From positions 1-43,587 of the forward strand of contig JAFAKE010000087.1 of NCBI GenBank assembly GCA_019235715.1: a stretch of 43,587 nucleotides of DNA, written 5' to 3'. The DNA is from Vulcanimicrobiota bacterium (GTDB lineage Bacteria > Vulcanimicrobiota > Vulcanimicrobiia > Eremiobacterales > Eremiobacteraceae). A program made the translations under genes and the position numbers. The first letter of the stretch is position 1. Each line of letters starts with the position of its first letter. The notes under the pieces were generated by a model that was not told the origin of the DNA, did not search any database, and worked only from the letters and a program-made list of their open reading frames with translations. Below, one piece after another: positions 31,092-40,549 of this stretch.

Positions 31092-32884
31092 TGCGCGCGC
31101 GCATCGCGCCCGCATGTGTCGGAGCGGTCGTGTCGTTTACATGTACCTTGCTGTTCCCAGCGCTGGCGCACGCGGCGGGTGAGCCGCTGGAGCAGCACGC
31201 CGCTCCCCCGACCGCTGCAGCGAGTCAGTTGCCAGCGCCTATCCGCGTCAGCGCGAGCCGAGTGGAATACTACGGCGACCAAGCGCTGATCGTCGCGCGC
31301 GGCGACGTGCGCCTCATCGAGCCCGATGGGTCGGTCGTGCGCGGCGACGTCTTTGTCATGAACCTCGCGTTACGGCGCTTGCTGGTCGCCGGTCACGTCA
31401 GCCTGCAGTCGCCGGCGGGTGAGATCGCCGGCGCGGCATTCGCAGATTTTCTCGTATTTCGCCGCCAATATTTCGTGCCGCTCGAGCCGGATGCGGATCG
31501 CTGGACGTTCTTCGATTACGACTACGCACAGCCGAAGAAGGGGCGGCAGATGCCTGGCGATGCGTTCTCGATCCCCGACGTGTCGGCGTCGAAGCCGTAT
31601 ATCGTCGGCAAAGCCGTGACGATCGACCCGTCGACGTACCTGCGCATGACGCCGGCGACGTTCGTGCTGCTTGACGGCGCGCTGTGGACCATACCTCTGC
31701 CGCCGTACACCTACAACTTCTCGTCCAATCCGCACTTCGGCGTCAACGCGTTGCCGGGCGCGAGCTTCGACGTGCCATACAACGTCGCCGGCTCGCCGGT
31801 CTCTCTCGACGCGATCCACTTCCGCTACGATCAAACGCTGCCGGTCACGACGTATTGGGCACTGGAGCATCATACGGTGTTCGGCCAAGGCTATGTCGTC
31901 GCAAGCCTGAGTCCCGCGAGCGAACCGCCCAAACAATGGAACGTGTTGACCTACGACCGGTTGTCTCCGGACAGCGCATTGCGCTTGAACACGCAGCTCT
32001 TCACCTACCAGTCCGGCTTGTCGCAGCCGCTGTCGTCAAGCGGTTACGCGGACATGCAGTATAATCAAGGCATTCGCCAATCAGCGCTGCTCGTCGATCT
32101 GACGCAATCTTATGCAAGCCTGCTCGCGCAGCCGGCGCTCGGCTTTTACGGGGATCCGTCACACCCGTGGATTCCCAATCACCCCTTCGATGCGGGGTTC
32201 CAGTGGCAAGGGTATCAGCAGCACGTCGGGCACACGGGATTTGCCTATCGCCTGACGACCGGGTACGGAGATTCGCACGACGGCTACGGCATCGACGCGA
32301 GCGGCCAGCAACAAGTGTCCAGCTATTACGGCGCCGCCTCGCTGTTCACGCCGACGATTCCCGGCCCGTTTAAGACCGGCATCAATGCCGCGTACACGAT
32401 CACGCAGACGTACTTGAGCTTTCCCAACATCGTCCAGGAGCAGATCACGACTGCGACGATCAGCCGCCGCGTGACGCGCAGCATCGTGATCATCGGTTCC
32501 GACGTCGTCACCAGCGCGACATCGCGCACCGATTTTTCGATCGTGACGCCCAATCAGGCCATGGGTGTCGTGCCGCTGCCCAATTCGACCAACGGTTTGC
32601 CGGTCGTTCTTGGGCCGTTCTTGCGCGCGACGGACCGCGCGTACGGACTGACGACCGTCTGGACGCCCTCACCCGAATTCCAATTCTCGATGGCAGCGAC
32701 CCAGTCGAATTATTCGCCGCAGCAGATCCCCAACTTGGCCGGACCACCGCGTTATCAGATCAGCGGCGACGTGCGCATGCGCCTCACGCGCGTGCTCTTC
32801 CTCGACGCGCAGCGCGCGTATTTCTTCAACTGGGGCGGCCAGACGTGGTCGCCGCACTTCCAGATCTTGATCACGTCGCAATGA
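31091..32884 (+). CDS. OstA/LptD-like outer membrane protein
   Basis: A 597-residue protein with signal peptide (SFTCTLLFPALAHA, cleavage about 28), an OstA/LptA jelly-roll segment at about 50-130 (IRVSASRVEYYGDQALIVAR, GDVRLIEPDGSVVRGDVFVM) and a long C-terminal region (about 190-597) of alternating aromatic/hydrophobic strands with Gly/Asn-rich turns, expected of a beta barrel (for example FGVNALPGASFDVPYN, GYADMQYNQGI, FEHLLG-free and Tyr-rich). LptD translocates lipopolysaccharide to the outer leaflet. It is shorter than E. coli LptD (784) and its mature part contains no cysteine, so it cannot form the essential disulfides known there. ATG 31091 shares bases with the preceding TAA. This is the clearest sign in the window of an outer membrane. 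Confidence 0.8.
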   Translation: MRARIAPACVGAVVSFTCTLLFPALAHAAGEPLEQHAAPPTAAASQLPAPIRVSASRVEYYGDQALIVARGDVRLIEPDGSVVRGDVFVMNLALRRLLVAGHVSLQSPAGEIAGAAFADFLVFRRQYFVPLEPDADRWTFFDYDYAQPKKGRQMPGDAFSIPDVSASKPYIVGKAVTIDPSTYLRMTPATFVLLDGALWTIPLPPYTYNFSSNPHFGVNALPGASFDVPYNVAGSPVSLDAIHFRYDQTLPVTTYWALEHHTVFGQGYVVASLSPASEPPKQWNVLTYDRLSPDSALRLNTQLFTYQSGLSQPLSSSGYADMQYNQGIRQSALLVDLTQSYASLLAQPALGFYGDPSHPWIPNHPFDAGFQWQGYQQHVGHTGFAYRLTTGYGDSHDGYGIDASGQQQVSSYYGAASLFTPTIPGPFKTGINAAYTITQTYLSFPNIVQEQITTATISRRVTRSIVIIGSDVVTSATSRTDFSIVTPNQAMGVVPLPNSTNGLPVVLGPFLRATDRAYGLTTVWTPSPEFQFSMAATQSNYSPQQIPNLAGPPRYQISGDVRMRLTRVLFLDAQRAYFFNWGGQTWSPHFQILITSQ

Positions 32885-33678
32885 GCGCAAGGCTAAACGT
32901 CATGCTCGTCAGCATCATCGCGGCGATCGCCTGCATCGGATTCGGCGATGCGCGGGCACTCGCGTTGCCGACGCCGATTCCGCAAGCATCGCAGACGCCG
33001 CCGCCCGACGTGAGCGCACCATCGCCGACGCCATTGCCGCTGCTCGTCAACGGGCAAGTGATCGACATCGAGCGCGGCTTCATCGTCTTCACGACCGGCG
33101 ACGCGTTGCGGCTCGCGCCCGGTGCGCAGTTGCTGGACGACACGAGCGGCAAGCCGCTGGCAAGCACGCCGCTCCCCGGTATGTTCGCCGCCGCAACCCT
33201 CGATGCGACGAGCGGACTTGTCACAACCGTGCGCTTTTCGCACAAGCCGATCGAACGCGGCACCGCGGTCGCGCAAATCCCGCGGCAGTACGTCGTGCAG
33301 GCGTCGACGCCCGTGCCGAATCCCGAACTCGCGCCGCCGCCGGCGAAATACCACAGCTTGAGCGGCGAAACGCTCGTGCGCATCGTCGTAGAAGTGCCGC
33401 CGAATACGCCGTTCACCGACGACGTCTTCATGACAACCGACACGGGCGGTTGGAATCCGCAGGCCGTGAAGATGCAGCGTCAAGACGCGCTGCACTTCTT
33501 CATCGAATTGCGCCTGCGCACGGGCAGCGAGTTCCACTATCTGTTCACGCGCGGTTCGTGGAACAGCGCCGAACGCGACCGGAATGGCTTGGAACGAGCG
33601 CCGCGCGATCTCGTGATCGAGGGGAGCGACCTACTCAGCATCGATACGACGGTGTATCGCTGGGCAGACCTGCCTTGA
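32881..33678 (+). CDS. Secreted protein with C-terminal carbohydrate-binding-like E-set domain
   Basis: A 265-residue exported protein: signal peptide (MLVSIIAAIACIGFGDARAL), Pro-rich linker (PTPIPQASQTPPPDVSAPSP), a middle domain of about 80 residues (NGQVIDIERGFIVFTTGDAL, LRLAPGAQL) and a C-terminal domain (164-263) reading VRIVVEVPPNTPFTDDVFMT, TDTGGWNPQAVKMQR, FHYLFTRGSWNSAERDRNG. This last part closely follows the starch/glycogen-binding CBM20/CBM48-like pattern (G-x-W-N-P ... Y-x-F-T-x-G-S-W). Start at 32881 overlaps the LptD-like stop (ATGA), so they are probably made together. A role in handling the exported glycan is inferred from context; no catalytic site is visible. Confidence 0.75.
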   Translation: MSARLNVMLVSIIAAIACIGFGDARALALPTPIPQASQTPPPDVSAPSPTPLPLLVNGQVIDIERGFIVFTTGDALRLAPGAQLLDDTSGKPLASTPLPGMFAAATLDATSGLVTTVRFSHKPIERGTAVAQIPRQYVVQASTPVPNPELAPPPAKYHSLSGETLVRIVVEVPPNTPFTDDVFMTTDTGGWNPQAVKMQRQDALHFFIELRLRTGSEFHYLFTRGSWNSAERDRNGLERAPRDLVIEGSDLLSIDTTVYRWADLP

Positions 33679-33724
33679 GTTGGCTCGTAGGTCGGATGGC
33701 TGTTATGGGCCGAAGGTGCACGCT

Positions 33725-34816
33725 GTGAGCGATTCGCGCGCGCCGCAGATCACGACGATCATTCCCACATTTCGAAGGCCGCAGTTTCTCCATCGCGCGA
33801 TCGCCAGCGTGCTCGCGCAGACGTACCCGAACTTCAAGGTGCGCATCTACGACAACGCGTCGGGCGATGAGACGAAGGACATCGTCGCGCAGTTCACAGC
33901 CTCCGACCCGCGAGTGAGCTATTTTTGTCACCCCACGAGCCTAGGCACCGGTCAGCGCAACTTCGCCTATGCGCAACGGGAAATAGATACGCCGTATTTC
34001 TCCTTTCTGTCCGACGATGACGTCGTATTGCCCCAATTCTTCGAAACGGCGCTTGCGGCGCTCGAACGGCGCGAGAATGTGATGTTCGCGGCCGGTTCGA
34101 CGTTCGAGATGACGCCGACGGGTGAGGTCTTGTTGATCACTCTCTCGGATTGGCCGCGCGAGGGCGTGTACGAGCCGCCTGACGCGCTCTTTCAAATGTT
34201 GCGTGGCGATCATCCGTGCTGGCCGGCGGTCCTTTTCCGCACGCGCGTCATCGAAGAGGTGGGCCTGCTCGCCGCCGATTGCACGATCCAGGATCTTGAA
34301 TACGAACTTCGGGTGGCTGCGCGATTTCCGGTTTACGTCACGAGAAAGCCCTGTGGCATCTTCACTCGCCATGCTGCCGGCATCACCGCCAATATGGATG
34401 CGGGATGGCTAGAGGATTACGCTGATCTCGCGCGCCGGTTCGCAGCGGAGCCTGTGCTTGACCCCCGGGCGAGGCGCGCCGTGAGCAATGCGCTCGCGTC
34501 GCTCGCAGCGCGTCGCGCAGTCGAGCTGGCCGCAACTGCGTTGATGCGCGGTGACTATGCTGCGGCCCGCGATGCGGCGCGCTTCGTGGGCTCGCGCTTG
34601 CACCGCCCCGCGCTTGCCGCGTCGATGTCGCTCGGCGCCGCCGCGTGTCGCGTGTTTCCGCCGCTGAAGGGCGTCGTGCGTTCGATCGCCTCAGTCGTGG
34701 CGTCAATCCGCCGACAAAGCAGCGTAAACCGCTTCCGTGCCAGAGCAGCACCAGGCGTGACGCGGGAGATCAGCGGATACCGCAGTTACCTCGACTTGCC
34801 CGCGTTGCAACGGTAG
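33725..34816 (+). CDS. GT2 (GT-A fold) glycosyltransferase
   Basis: A 363-residue family 2 glycosyltransferase. N-terminal TTIIPTFRRPQFLHRAIASV, VRIYDNASGDETKDIVAQFT (nucleotide-binding Asp) and FLSDDDVVLPQFFETAL (metal-binding DDD) are clear, with the acceptor-side CTIQDLEYELRVAARFPVYV and a helical C-terminal extension rich in Ala/Arg. GTG 33725 is preferred over ATG-like codons upstream (33680) because GAAGGTG lies 6 bases before it and the family N-terminus begins there. There are no membrane spans, so it acts in the cytoplasm on a lipid-linked acceptor. Sugar specificity is unknown. It begins the second part of the glycan locus. Confidence 0.88.
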   Translation: MSDSRAPQITTIIPTFRRPQFLHRAIASVLAQTYPNFKVRIYDNASGDETKDIVAQFTASDPRVSYFCHPTSLGTGQRNFAYAQREIDTPYFSFLSDDDVVLPQFFETALAALERRENVMFAAGSTFEMTPTGEVLLITLSDWPREGVYEPPDALFQMLRGDHPCWPAVLFRTRVIEEVGLLAADCTIQDLEYELRVAARFPVYVTRKPCGIFTRHAAGITANMDAGWLEDYADLARRFAAEPVLDPRARRAVSNALASLAARRAVELAATALMRGDYAAARDAARFVGSRLHRPALAASMSLGAAACRVFPPLKGVVRSIASVVASIRRQSSVNRFRARAAPGVTREISGYRSYLDLPALQR

Positions 34817-34834
34817 GAGCTGCGTACGAGGGCC

Positions 34835-37123
34835 ATGCGGCCGTTCGTGAGCTTGCGTTGGGTGGCAGTTCCGGCCGTGCTTGCCATTTATTTCACGCTG
34901 CTCGTCACCGCGAACGGCGTGCCTGCGTTGCGTCATGATTGGGCGTGGCCTGATTTCTATCAGCCCCTTGCGTGGGCCGCGAGCGGATGGAGCGCTGCTG
35001 GTATAGGCGAGCCCAACGCATTCGTGAATAACTATGCCGCGCAGTCACTGCTCGCTTTGCTCGGCGTGATCTTTCCGCCGCTGGTCACGCTCATGGTCTT
35101 CGTGTTCGCGATCGCGCTTGGCGTACTGCTGGCGGCCCGTTCGCTGGCGCTGCGAGTGAGCGGCAGTGAGCTCGTCGCCGATGCGGTGGCGGCTGTGGCG
35201 CTGTTGAACCCGTGGGTCTACACCGAGATCGTTGCCGGGCACTTGCCGATGGTGCTCGCCTACGCCGCCACCATGGCACTCGCCGCCGAGATCCTCAAAC
35301 GAGAACCGCGTGCAGAACGAAGCGCACTTGCAGTCGCTCTGACAATCGCCCAGATGCAGTTCTTCGTTCCGGCGCTCGTCGGCGCCATCGTGCTGCTCGT
35401 CCGCAATCGCCTCTGGCTTCCGCTGGCAGCCTGGTTCGTCGCGGGCAGTGCGACGATCGTCGGCGTCATTTTCGGCGCGCGCGAATTCGCATCGACGCCG
35501 CTCACACAGGCATGGGAACAGACGCAGTCGGTCGCGCCGCGCAGCGCGCTGTTGCTCACCGGCTATTTCGCCAAGTACACGATAGGGTTTGACAAACTTG
35601 GAGTCGTGCCCGAAACGCTAGTGGTCGCCGTGGCGCTCATCGGACTCGCGTTTGGGTGGCGCCGCAGAAGCGTGCTTGCGGCTGCCATCGTAACAGTGGT
35701 TGCGCTGCTCGTCGCGATGGGGCTGCATGGACCAGCAGCGCCCCTGATCGGACCCATCTTCGCACTCGTGCCGGCCGCCGGCTTATATCGCGAGCTCTAC
35801 GACGTGATCGGATTCGCGGCGATCGGCTATGTCGTTCTCTGCGCGTCGGCAGGCGCACGCAATCCCGTGCCCGTGGCGTTGCTAGGCATTGCGGCGCTGC
35901 TCTTTCTCATGTGTTGGACCAGATTCACACCCACTTCTCAATGGGCGAACCGCGATCGTCTGCCGCACGTCGCGCTCGACCCGCGGCCGCTGACGCGCTT
36001 TGCCCTGACGCCGCCGTTCCAACCGCTCCGCTACGACGATCGATTCGGCGGGCTCGACCCAGACGCATATGTCCGAGAAAACGCGTTCACGCCGCTCAAC
36101 GGCCCTGTGCCGCTCTGGCCCGAAGACAGCGCGCTTGCGACCTACGCTCAGACAGGCGACGCGGCCGCGCTCGCCGCCCTGAGCGTTTCTGCGATCGCCA
36201 ATCGGCCATGGTACGCTGCCGCAAGCAACGAGCTTGCGGAGCAGCTCGCCATTCGGCCCGTGACCGCGCCGCTGCCGGCGCGTTTGGTCGCAGACGTGCG
36301 CCCGCTTCCGGAGGTCTCGCTAGTCGGGATCCCCCAATCCAGCGACGTTGCAAATCACCCCGGCGACGGCGCGGTATTTTTCGGAGACGTTGCGGGCATA
36401 AGCGGTGCGGGCGTTCCCCGAGCATGGGCAAATTATGTCAAACCGCGAGCCGTGAATGCACCTGGCACCTACGTGAAGGCCGCGGACGGCTGGGTCGATG
36501 CACGACTTGGATTCGCCGCGCTGCCGGCAATCGGCCAGGCGTTTGGCGGTGCGCTGACGACCAATGGCCGCGCATTGCTGCAAGTCGCCGGCGGTGATCG
36601 CCTGCTCGTGTACGTACGGGGCGCGCTGCTTGGAACGAACGGCGAACTGCTGACCAACAGCACGAATGGATATCGCTGGATCAGCGTTCGTCGAGAAGTG
36701 TCTGCGGTGCGCTGTGACGGCCTATGCGTCGTCGCGCTCGAGGGCACACCGCCCGCCGGTGTCGCTGACCGGACAGGTCGGGCGGCCTTCACAGCGCTGC
36801 CCGCGCTGCGCGTCGTGCCGTGGCTTGTCCGAGTACAAGTGCCTGACGGAGGCGCTGACGCTTTGCGCTTCAACGAACGCTTCGATCCGCACTGGTTCTT
36901 GATCGGACTCTCTCCCATCCATCACGTTCGGCTCGACGGAGCTGTGAACGCTTGGTTGCTGCCAGCGAGAACAGCGACCGCGATCTGGCTCGTCGAATGG
37001 GTCGCGTTGCTTCAGACAGCGGCGCAATTGGCCGGCATAGCATTGCTCGCCATACTGGTTTGGCTGTCGTATGCGCGCGCACGAACTTCTCACTTCGCCG
37101 GCTCGCATTCAAGCGCACTGTGA
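34835..37123 (+). CDS. Large GT-C-type / YfhO-like integral membrane protein (first of two)
   Basis: A 762-residue protein with about 10-12 membrane segments in its first half (for example LRWVAVPAVLAIYFTLLVTA, VTLMVFVFAIALGVLLAARS) and a large soluble, beta-rich second half (about 380-720), then a final membrane helix (ALLQTAAQLAGIALLAILVW). The first periplasmic loop has acidic residues (ALRHDWAWPDF) of the type used by polyprenyl-phosphate-dependent GT-C enzymes. The C-terminal motif HWFLIGLSPIHHVRLDGAVN and NAWLLPARTATAIWL resembles the YfhO/AftD-like end. Likely adds sugars to a surface glycan on the outer side of the inner membrane; this is inferred. ATG follows GAGG and it overlaps the next gene by GTGA. 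Confidence 0.75.
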   Translation: MRPFVSLRWVAVPAVLAIYFTLLVTANGVPALRHDWAWPDFYQPLAWAASGWSAAGIGEPNAFVNNYAAQSLLALLGVIFPPLVTLMVFVFAIALGVLLAARSLALRVSGSELVADAVAAVALLNPWVYTEIVAGHLPMVLAYAATMALAAEILKREPRAERSALAVALTIAQMQFFVPALVGAIVLLVRNRLWLPLAAWFVAGSATIVGVIFGAREFASTPLTQAWEQTQSVAPRSALLLTGYFAKYTIGFDKLGVVPETLVVAVALIGLAFGWRRRSVLAAAIVTVVALLVAMGLHGPAAPLIGPIFALVPAAGLYRELYDVIGFAAIGYVVLCASAGARNPVPVALLGIAALLFLMCWTRFTPTSQWANRDRLPHVALDPRPLTRFALTPPFQPLRYDDRFGGLDPDAYVRENAFTPLNGPVPLWPEDSALATYAQTGDAAALAALSVSAIANRPWYAAASNELAEQLAIRPVTAPLPARLVADVRPLPEVSLVGIPQSSDVANHPGDGAVFFGDVAGISGAGVPRAWANYVKPRAVNAPGTYVKAADGWVDARLGFAALPAIGQAFGGALTTNGRALLQVAGGDRLLVYVRGALLGTNGELLTNSTNGYRWISVRREVSAVRCDGLCVVALEGTPPAGVADRTGRAAFTALPALRVVPWLVRVQVPDGGADALRFNERFDPHWFLIGLSPIHHVRLDGAVNAWLLPARTATAIWLVEWVALLQTAAQLAGIALLAILVWLSYARARTSHFAGSHSSAL

Positions 37124-39444
37124 AAAGCGAACGCGCTCGCGAGATCCTGACCTACGCGATCGTCGCCGCGGCGCTTGCCGCGGTCGCATTCTTCACGCTG
37201 CGCCGCGATGGCTACATCGCGGCAGGCGACATCTACCCCGCCTATTTCATGCCCGGCAATCATGTCTTGGAAAAAACGACGCGCATGTGGGGTGAGGCCT
37301 TCAGCGGTCTCGGCTCGCCGCAGTGGGCGAGCGGTGCGACGGTCTTCGCGCTTTGGGGGATGCTGTGGTTATCGTTGGGCGTGCCCGGACCGACGGTGCA
37401 GTTCACGCTCAACGCCGCCGTGCTCGTGTTCGTTGGTTTGAGCACCGCGTTCTTTGCGCGTACGCTTTTTCCGGAAAGGCGGTTGATCGCGGTCGTCGCG
37501 GGTTTGAGTCTCCCGCTTTCGTTCTACGCGGCTCAAGTTATGATCGATGCGAAGCTGATGTTCGCGGTCGGCTTCTTCCCGTTCAGCGCCGCGTTTCTCG
37601 TGCGGCGGCTGCGCGAGCCCGTGCCATGGTATCTCATCGCCTGCGAGATCGGCCTGCTCAGCCCCGCGTTCATGATTCTCGCGACTACGCCGCCGATCGC
37701 CGTGTACGAGCTGCTGTGGGCGGCCTGCTGGACAGTCGGAGCATGGCTGCGGTGGCGAACATTCCGAACGACGTGGGCGGGAATCGCCGGCGGCGCGTTG
37801 GCGGCCACCGGCATCAACGCCTGGTGGTGGTTCGCCGCGTACACGACGCTCTTCGCGAGCGGCGGCGCATCCGTCCAGACGTTCCAAAATCCGGTATCAT
37901 GGCAATGGGTCGATCAAAATGCGAGCATCCTGCGCATGCTCAGCATGCAGGGCATGTGGACGTTTCCGCGCCTTATCTATTTCCCGTACGCGGCGGTCTA
38001 TCTCTCGGGCTGGAGGCACTGGGCGCTTTACGCGCCGCTCGCCTTCGCCATCGTGGGGATCGCGCTCGCGCCGTACAGGCGGCGAGTGTGGCTGTTGGTC
38101 GCCATAGCCGCCGTTTCGTTGTTCATCGGCAAGGGCTTTCATCAGCCTTTCGGCGTCATCAACGCGCTGCTCTACGAGAAGCTTCCTTTTTACTGGCTTT
38201 TCCGCGATCCGCAGGTCGAGACCAACATCACGCTTTATCTTTCGCTGTTCACGCTCGCCGCGCTTGGCGTATGCGAACTTTACGTGCGGGCCCGAGCAAT
38301 GCTGGCGCGGAGATTTGCCGACGTCCGCAGCGCTGACGCCGCAGCACTGGGCTGGTTCGCAATCCTTATGGTGCTGCTGCTCTCCAACGGCGCGATCTTT
38401 TTCAGCGGCGATCTCTTCCCGCAGCGCTGGCTCGGCGGATTGGCGCGCTTGGTCGTCACGCCGCCATCCTACTGGAAGCAGACGGCGCAGTTCTTCAATG
38501 CCTTACCACACGACGACACGCGCGTGCTGCTGCTGCCGAATGACGACTTCTATCAAATGCCGTACGACTGGGGCTACTACGGCATCGACACAGTGGCGCA
38601 GACGTTCATCGAGCGACCGGTCGTGCTGGTCTCGCCCGAGTCATTTAATTACCTCGGAGCGTCGGCGGCAGTGCGCGCACAGTACGCGACGCTGCTCAGG
38701 GAGATCGCCAGGCGCTCGAAAGCGCCGATCGCACCGCTCATGTCTTCGCTCGACGTAGGCTGGATCGTGCAGCGCAACGATGTGGATTGGACCCACCCGC
38801 TCCGCTCTATCCTCCCGCCGGCGAAGATCGCGCGCTATCTTGCCAACCAACGACAATTGCGCAAGGTCGCGTCATTCGACAAACTCGATGTGTATCGCGT
38901 GCCGGTGACGCACGGATACCTCTCGGCGTACGATGCGCTTGGCGTCTGGGCGTCGCACGGCGCGATCGATTCACTCAGCGCATTCCGGCTCGTCGGCCGG
39001 GAAACGCCTTGGGTCGCCGCTGACACGCCGGGCATCCCGCCGAGTTTGGTCAGCGCACGAATTTCGCCGACGTCGAAAGGGCGAGCGCTTCGCGCTGCCG
39101 TGCGCAGGAGCGGGCTTGCAAGCGCGCAGCCGGTGACGAGCAGCGCTGTTTCGTGGTGGCGCTACGACGCGCGGCTCTCGCCGGCGACCCGCGTGGTCGT
39201 GCTTCACGCAAGCTACTCCCCAGGCTGGCACGTCGAAGCCGATGGCGAACGGCTTGACTGGCCGCACGTCGCGGTCGATGGATACCTCAACGGATGGATC
39301 GCGCCCGTCGCCGCCCCGGCCAACGTGTCGATCGTCTACGAACCCGCCCGCCTCTACCTTGATCTTACTCGGCTCGCAATGATCGTATTCATCCTGTGTA
39401 TCGCAGGCTACGTGACGGCGCTCGTCGTCGCGCAGCGACGCTAG
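37120..39444 (+). CDS. Large GT-C-type / arabinofuranosyltransferase (AftD)-like membrane protein (second of two)
   Basis: From GTG 37120 (overlapping the preceding stop as GTGA; the frame open to 36952 is a shadow) a 774-residue protein. An N-terminal helix (about 7-25) is followed by the loop YIAAGDIYPAYFMPGNHVLE with GD/YP acidic residues typical of AftD/YfhO proteins, about eleven further helices to about residue 480, then a soluble domain and a C-terminal beta-rich end with LHASYSPGWHVEADGERLDW, AVDGYLNGWIAP and a last helix. It is similar in layout, though not identical, to the preceding gene. Probably a polyprenyl-sugar-dependent transferase acting outside the inner membrane. The donor and acceptor are unknown. 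Confidence 0.78.
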   Translation: MKSERAREILTYAIVAAALAAVAFFTLRRDGYIAAGDIYPAYFMPGNHVLEKTTRMWGEAFSGLGSPQWASGATVFALWGMLWLSLGVPGPTVQFTLNAAVLVFVGLSTAFFARTLFPERRLIAVVAGLSLPLSFYAAQVMIDAKLMFAVGFFPFSAAFLVRRLREPVPWYLIACEIGLLSPAFMILATTPPIAVYELLWAACWTVGAWLRWRTFRTTWAGIAGGALAATGINAWWWFAAYTTLFASGGASVQTFQNPVSWQWVDQNASILRMLSMQGMWTFPRLIYFPYAAVYLSGWRHWALYAPLAFAIVGIALAPYRRRVWLLVAIAAVSLFIGKGFHQPFGVINALLYEKLPFYWLFRDPQVETNITLYLSLFTLAALGVCELYVRARAMLARRFADVRSADAAALGWFAILMVLLLSNGAIFFSGDLFPQRWLGGLARLVVTPPSYWKQTAQFFNALPHDDTRVLLLPNDDFYQMPYDWGYYGIDTVAQTFIERPVVLVSPESFNYLGASAAVRAQYATLLREIARRSKAPIAPLMSSLDVGWIVQRNDVDWTHPLRSILPPAKIARYLANQRQLRKVASFDKLDVYRVPVTHGYLSAYDALGVWASHGAIDSLSAFRLVGRETPWVAADTPGIPPSLVSARISPTSKGRALRAAVRRSGLASAQPVTSSAVSWWRYDARLSPATRVVVLHASYSPGWHVEADGERLDWPHVAVDGYLNGWIAPVAAPANVSIVYEPARLYLDLTRLAMIVFILCIAGYVTALVVAQRR

Positions 39445-39448
39445 CGCG

Positions 39449-40549
39449 ATGCGCATCATTTTCCTCAACTGGCGCGACCTGGCGCACCCGCGCGCCGGCG
39501 GCGCCGAAGTGCTCGCTCAGGGGATTGCGCGACGCCTGGCGCGCGACGCACACGAGGTGACGTTTTTCTCTGCAGCGGTTGACGGCGCACCGCCAGAGGA
39601 GACTCGTGATGGGGTGCGCCACGTGCGCCGCGGCGGCAGGCTGGGCGTCTATATGGCGGCACGCGCCTGGCTGCGTCAAGAGCGTCCGCAATACGATGTC
39701 TTGATCGATCACATCAACACCGTGCCGTTTTTCTCACCGCTCTACGACAGGCATAGGACGATTGCGCTCGTGCCGCAGCTCGCGCGCGACGTCTGGCTGC
39801 GCGAAGCGCCTCCAGGCGTCGCGCAGCTCGGCTTGCTGTCGGAGCGCGCATATCACGTGGTGTATCAGAGCACGCCGGCCATCACGATCTCGCAATCGAC
39901 CGAGCGCGATTTGCGCGACTTCGGCTGGCGCGGGCCGATTCGCACGATCGCGATGCCGATCCCCGCACCGCCCGACGTCCTGCCCGATAAACACGAACGC
40001 CCGGCATTGCTTTTCGTCGGCCGGCTGACCCCATCCAAACGCGTCGAGGATGCGATCGCAGCATTCGGCACAGTGCGCGAGCGCATTCCTGATGCCGAAC
40101 TATGGATCGCCGGCCAGGCGGACGACCTGCGCTACCGTGCGCGTTTGGAGAACATCGCGAAGCAGATTGGCAACGTGAACTTTCTCGGGCGCTTGACCGA
40201 CGCAGAGCGCCAACAGCGCATGGCGCAAGCGCATCTTCTGGTCGCGACGTCTGTACGCGAAGGCTGGGGACTGGTGGTGACCGAGGCGAATTCGGTCGGA
40301 ACGCCGGCCGCCGGCTACGACGTTCCCGGCCTGCGCGATAGCATCAAGCCGGGACGCGGCATCTTAAGCGTGGCCGGCGATCCCGGCGCGCTGGGCAATG
40401 CGATGATCCGCGTATTGAGCGACCCGGCTGAACTCGCAGAGATGTCAGCGCATGCGCGGCGCGATGCGACGCAGTACAGCTGGCAACGGACGTACGATGA
40501 ATTCGTGGCGGCGCTGCGCGAGCTCGCCCCGCCAGAAGCGAAGGCCTAG
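39449..40549 (+). CDS. GT4 glycosyltransferase
   Basis: A 366-residue GT-B fold enzyme with the N-terminal glycine-rich acceptor loop NWRDLAHPRAGGAEVLAQGI, the linker VVYQSTPAITISQSTERDLR and the C-terminal nucleotide-sugar domain LLFVGRLTPSKRVEDAIAAF (from about 187) and E271...E279 in SVREGWGLVVTEANSVGTPA. Its N-terminus with NWRD and AGGAE is typical of mannosyl/glucosyl transferases found in polysaccharide loci. The ATG is 5 bases after the preceding stop, so it likely belongs to the same plus-strand operon. Its TAG shares the tetranucleotide CTAG with the stop of the convergent gene. Confidence 0.9.
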   Translation: MRIIFLNWRDLAHPRAGGAEVLAQGIARRLARDAHEVTFFSAAVDGAPPEETRDGVRHVRRGGRLGVYMAARAWLRQERPQYDVLIDHINTVPFFSPLYDRHRTIALVPQLARDVWLREAPPGVAQLGLLSERAYHVVYQSTPAITISQSTERDLRDFGWRGPIRTIAMPIPAPPDVLPDKHERPALLFVGRLTPSKRVEDAIAAFGTVRERIPDAELWIAGQADDLRYRARLENIAKQIGNVNFLGRLTDAERQQRMAQAHLLVATSVREGWGLVVTEANSVGTPAAGYDVPGLRDSIKPGRGILSVAGDPGALGNAMIRVLSDPAELAEMSAHARRDATQYSWQRTYDEFVAALRELAPPEAKA

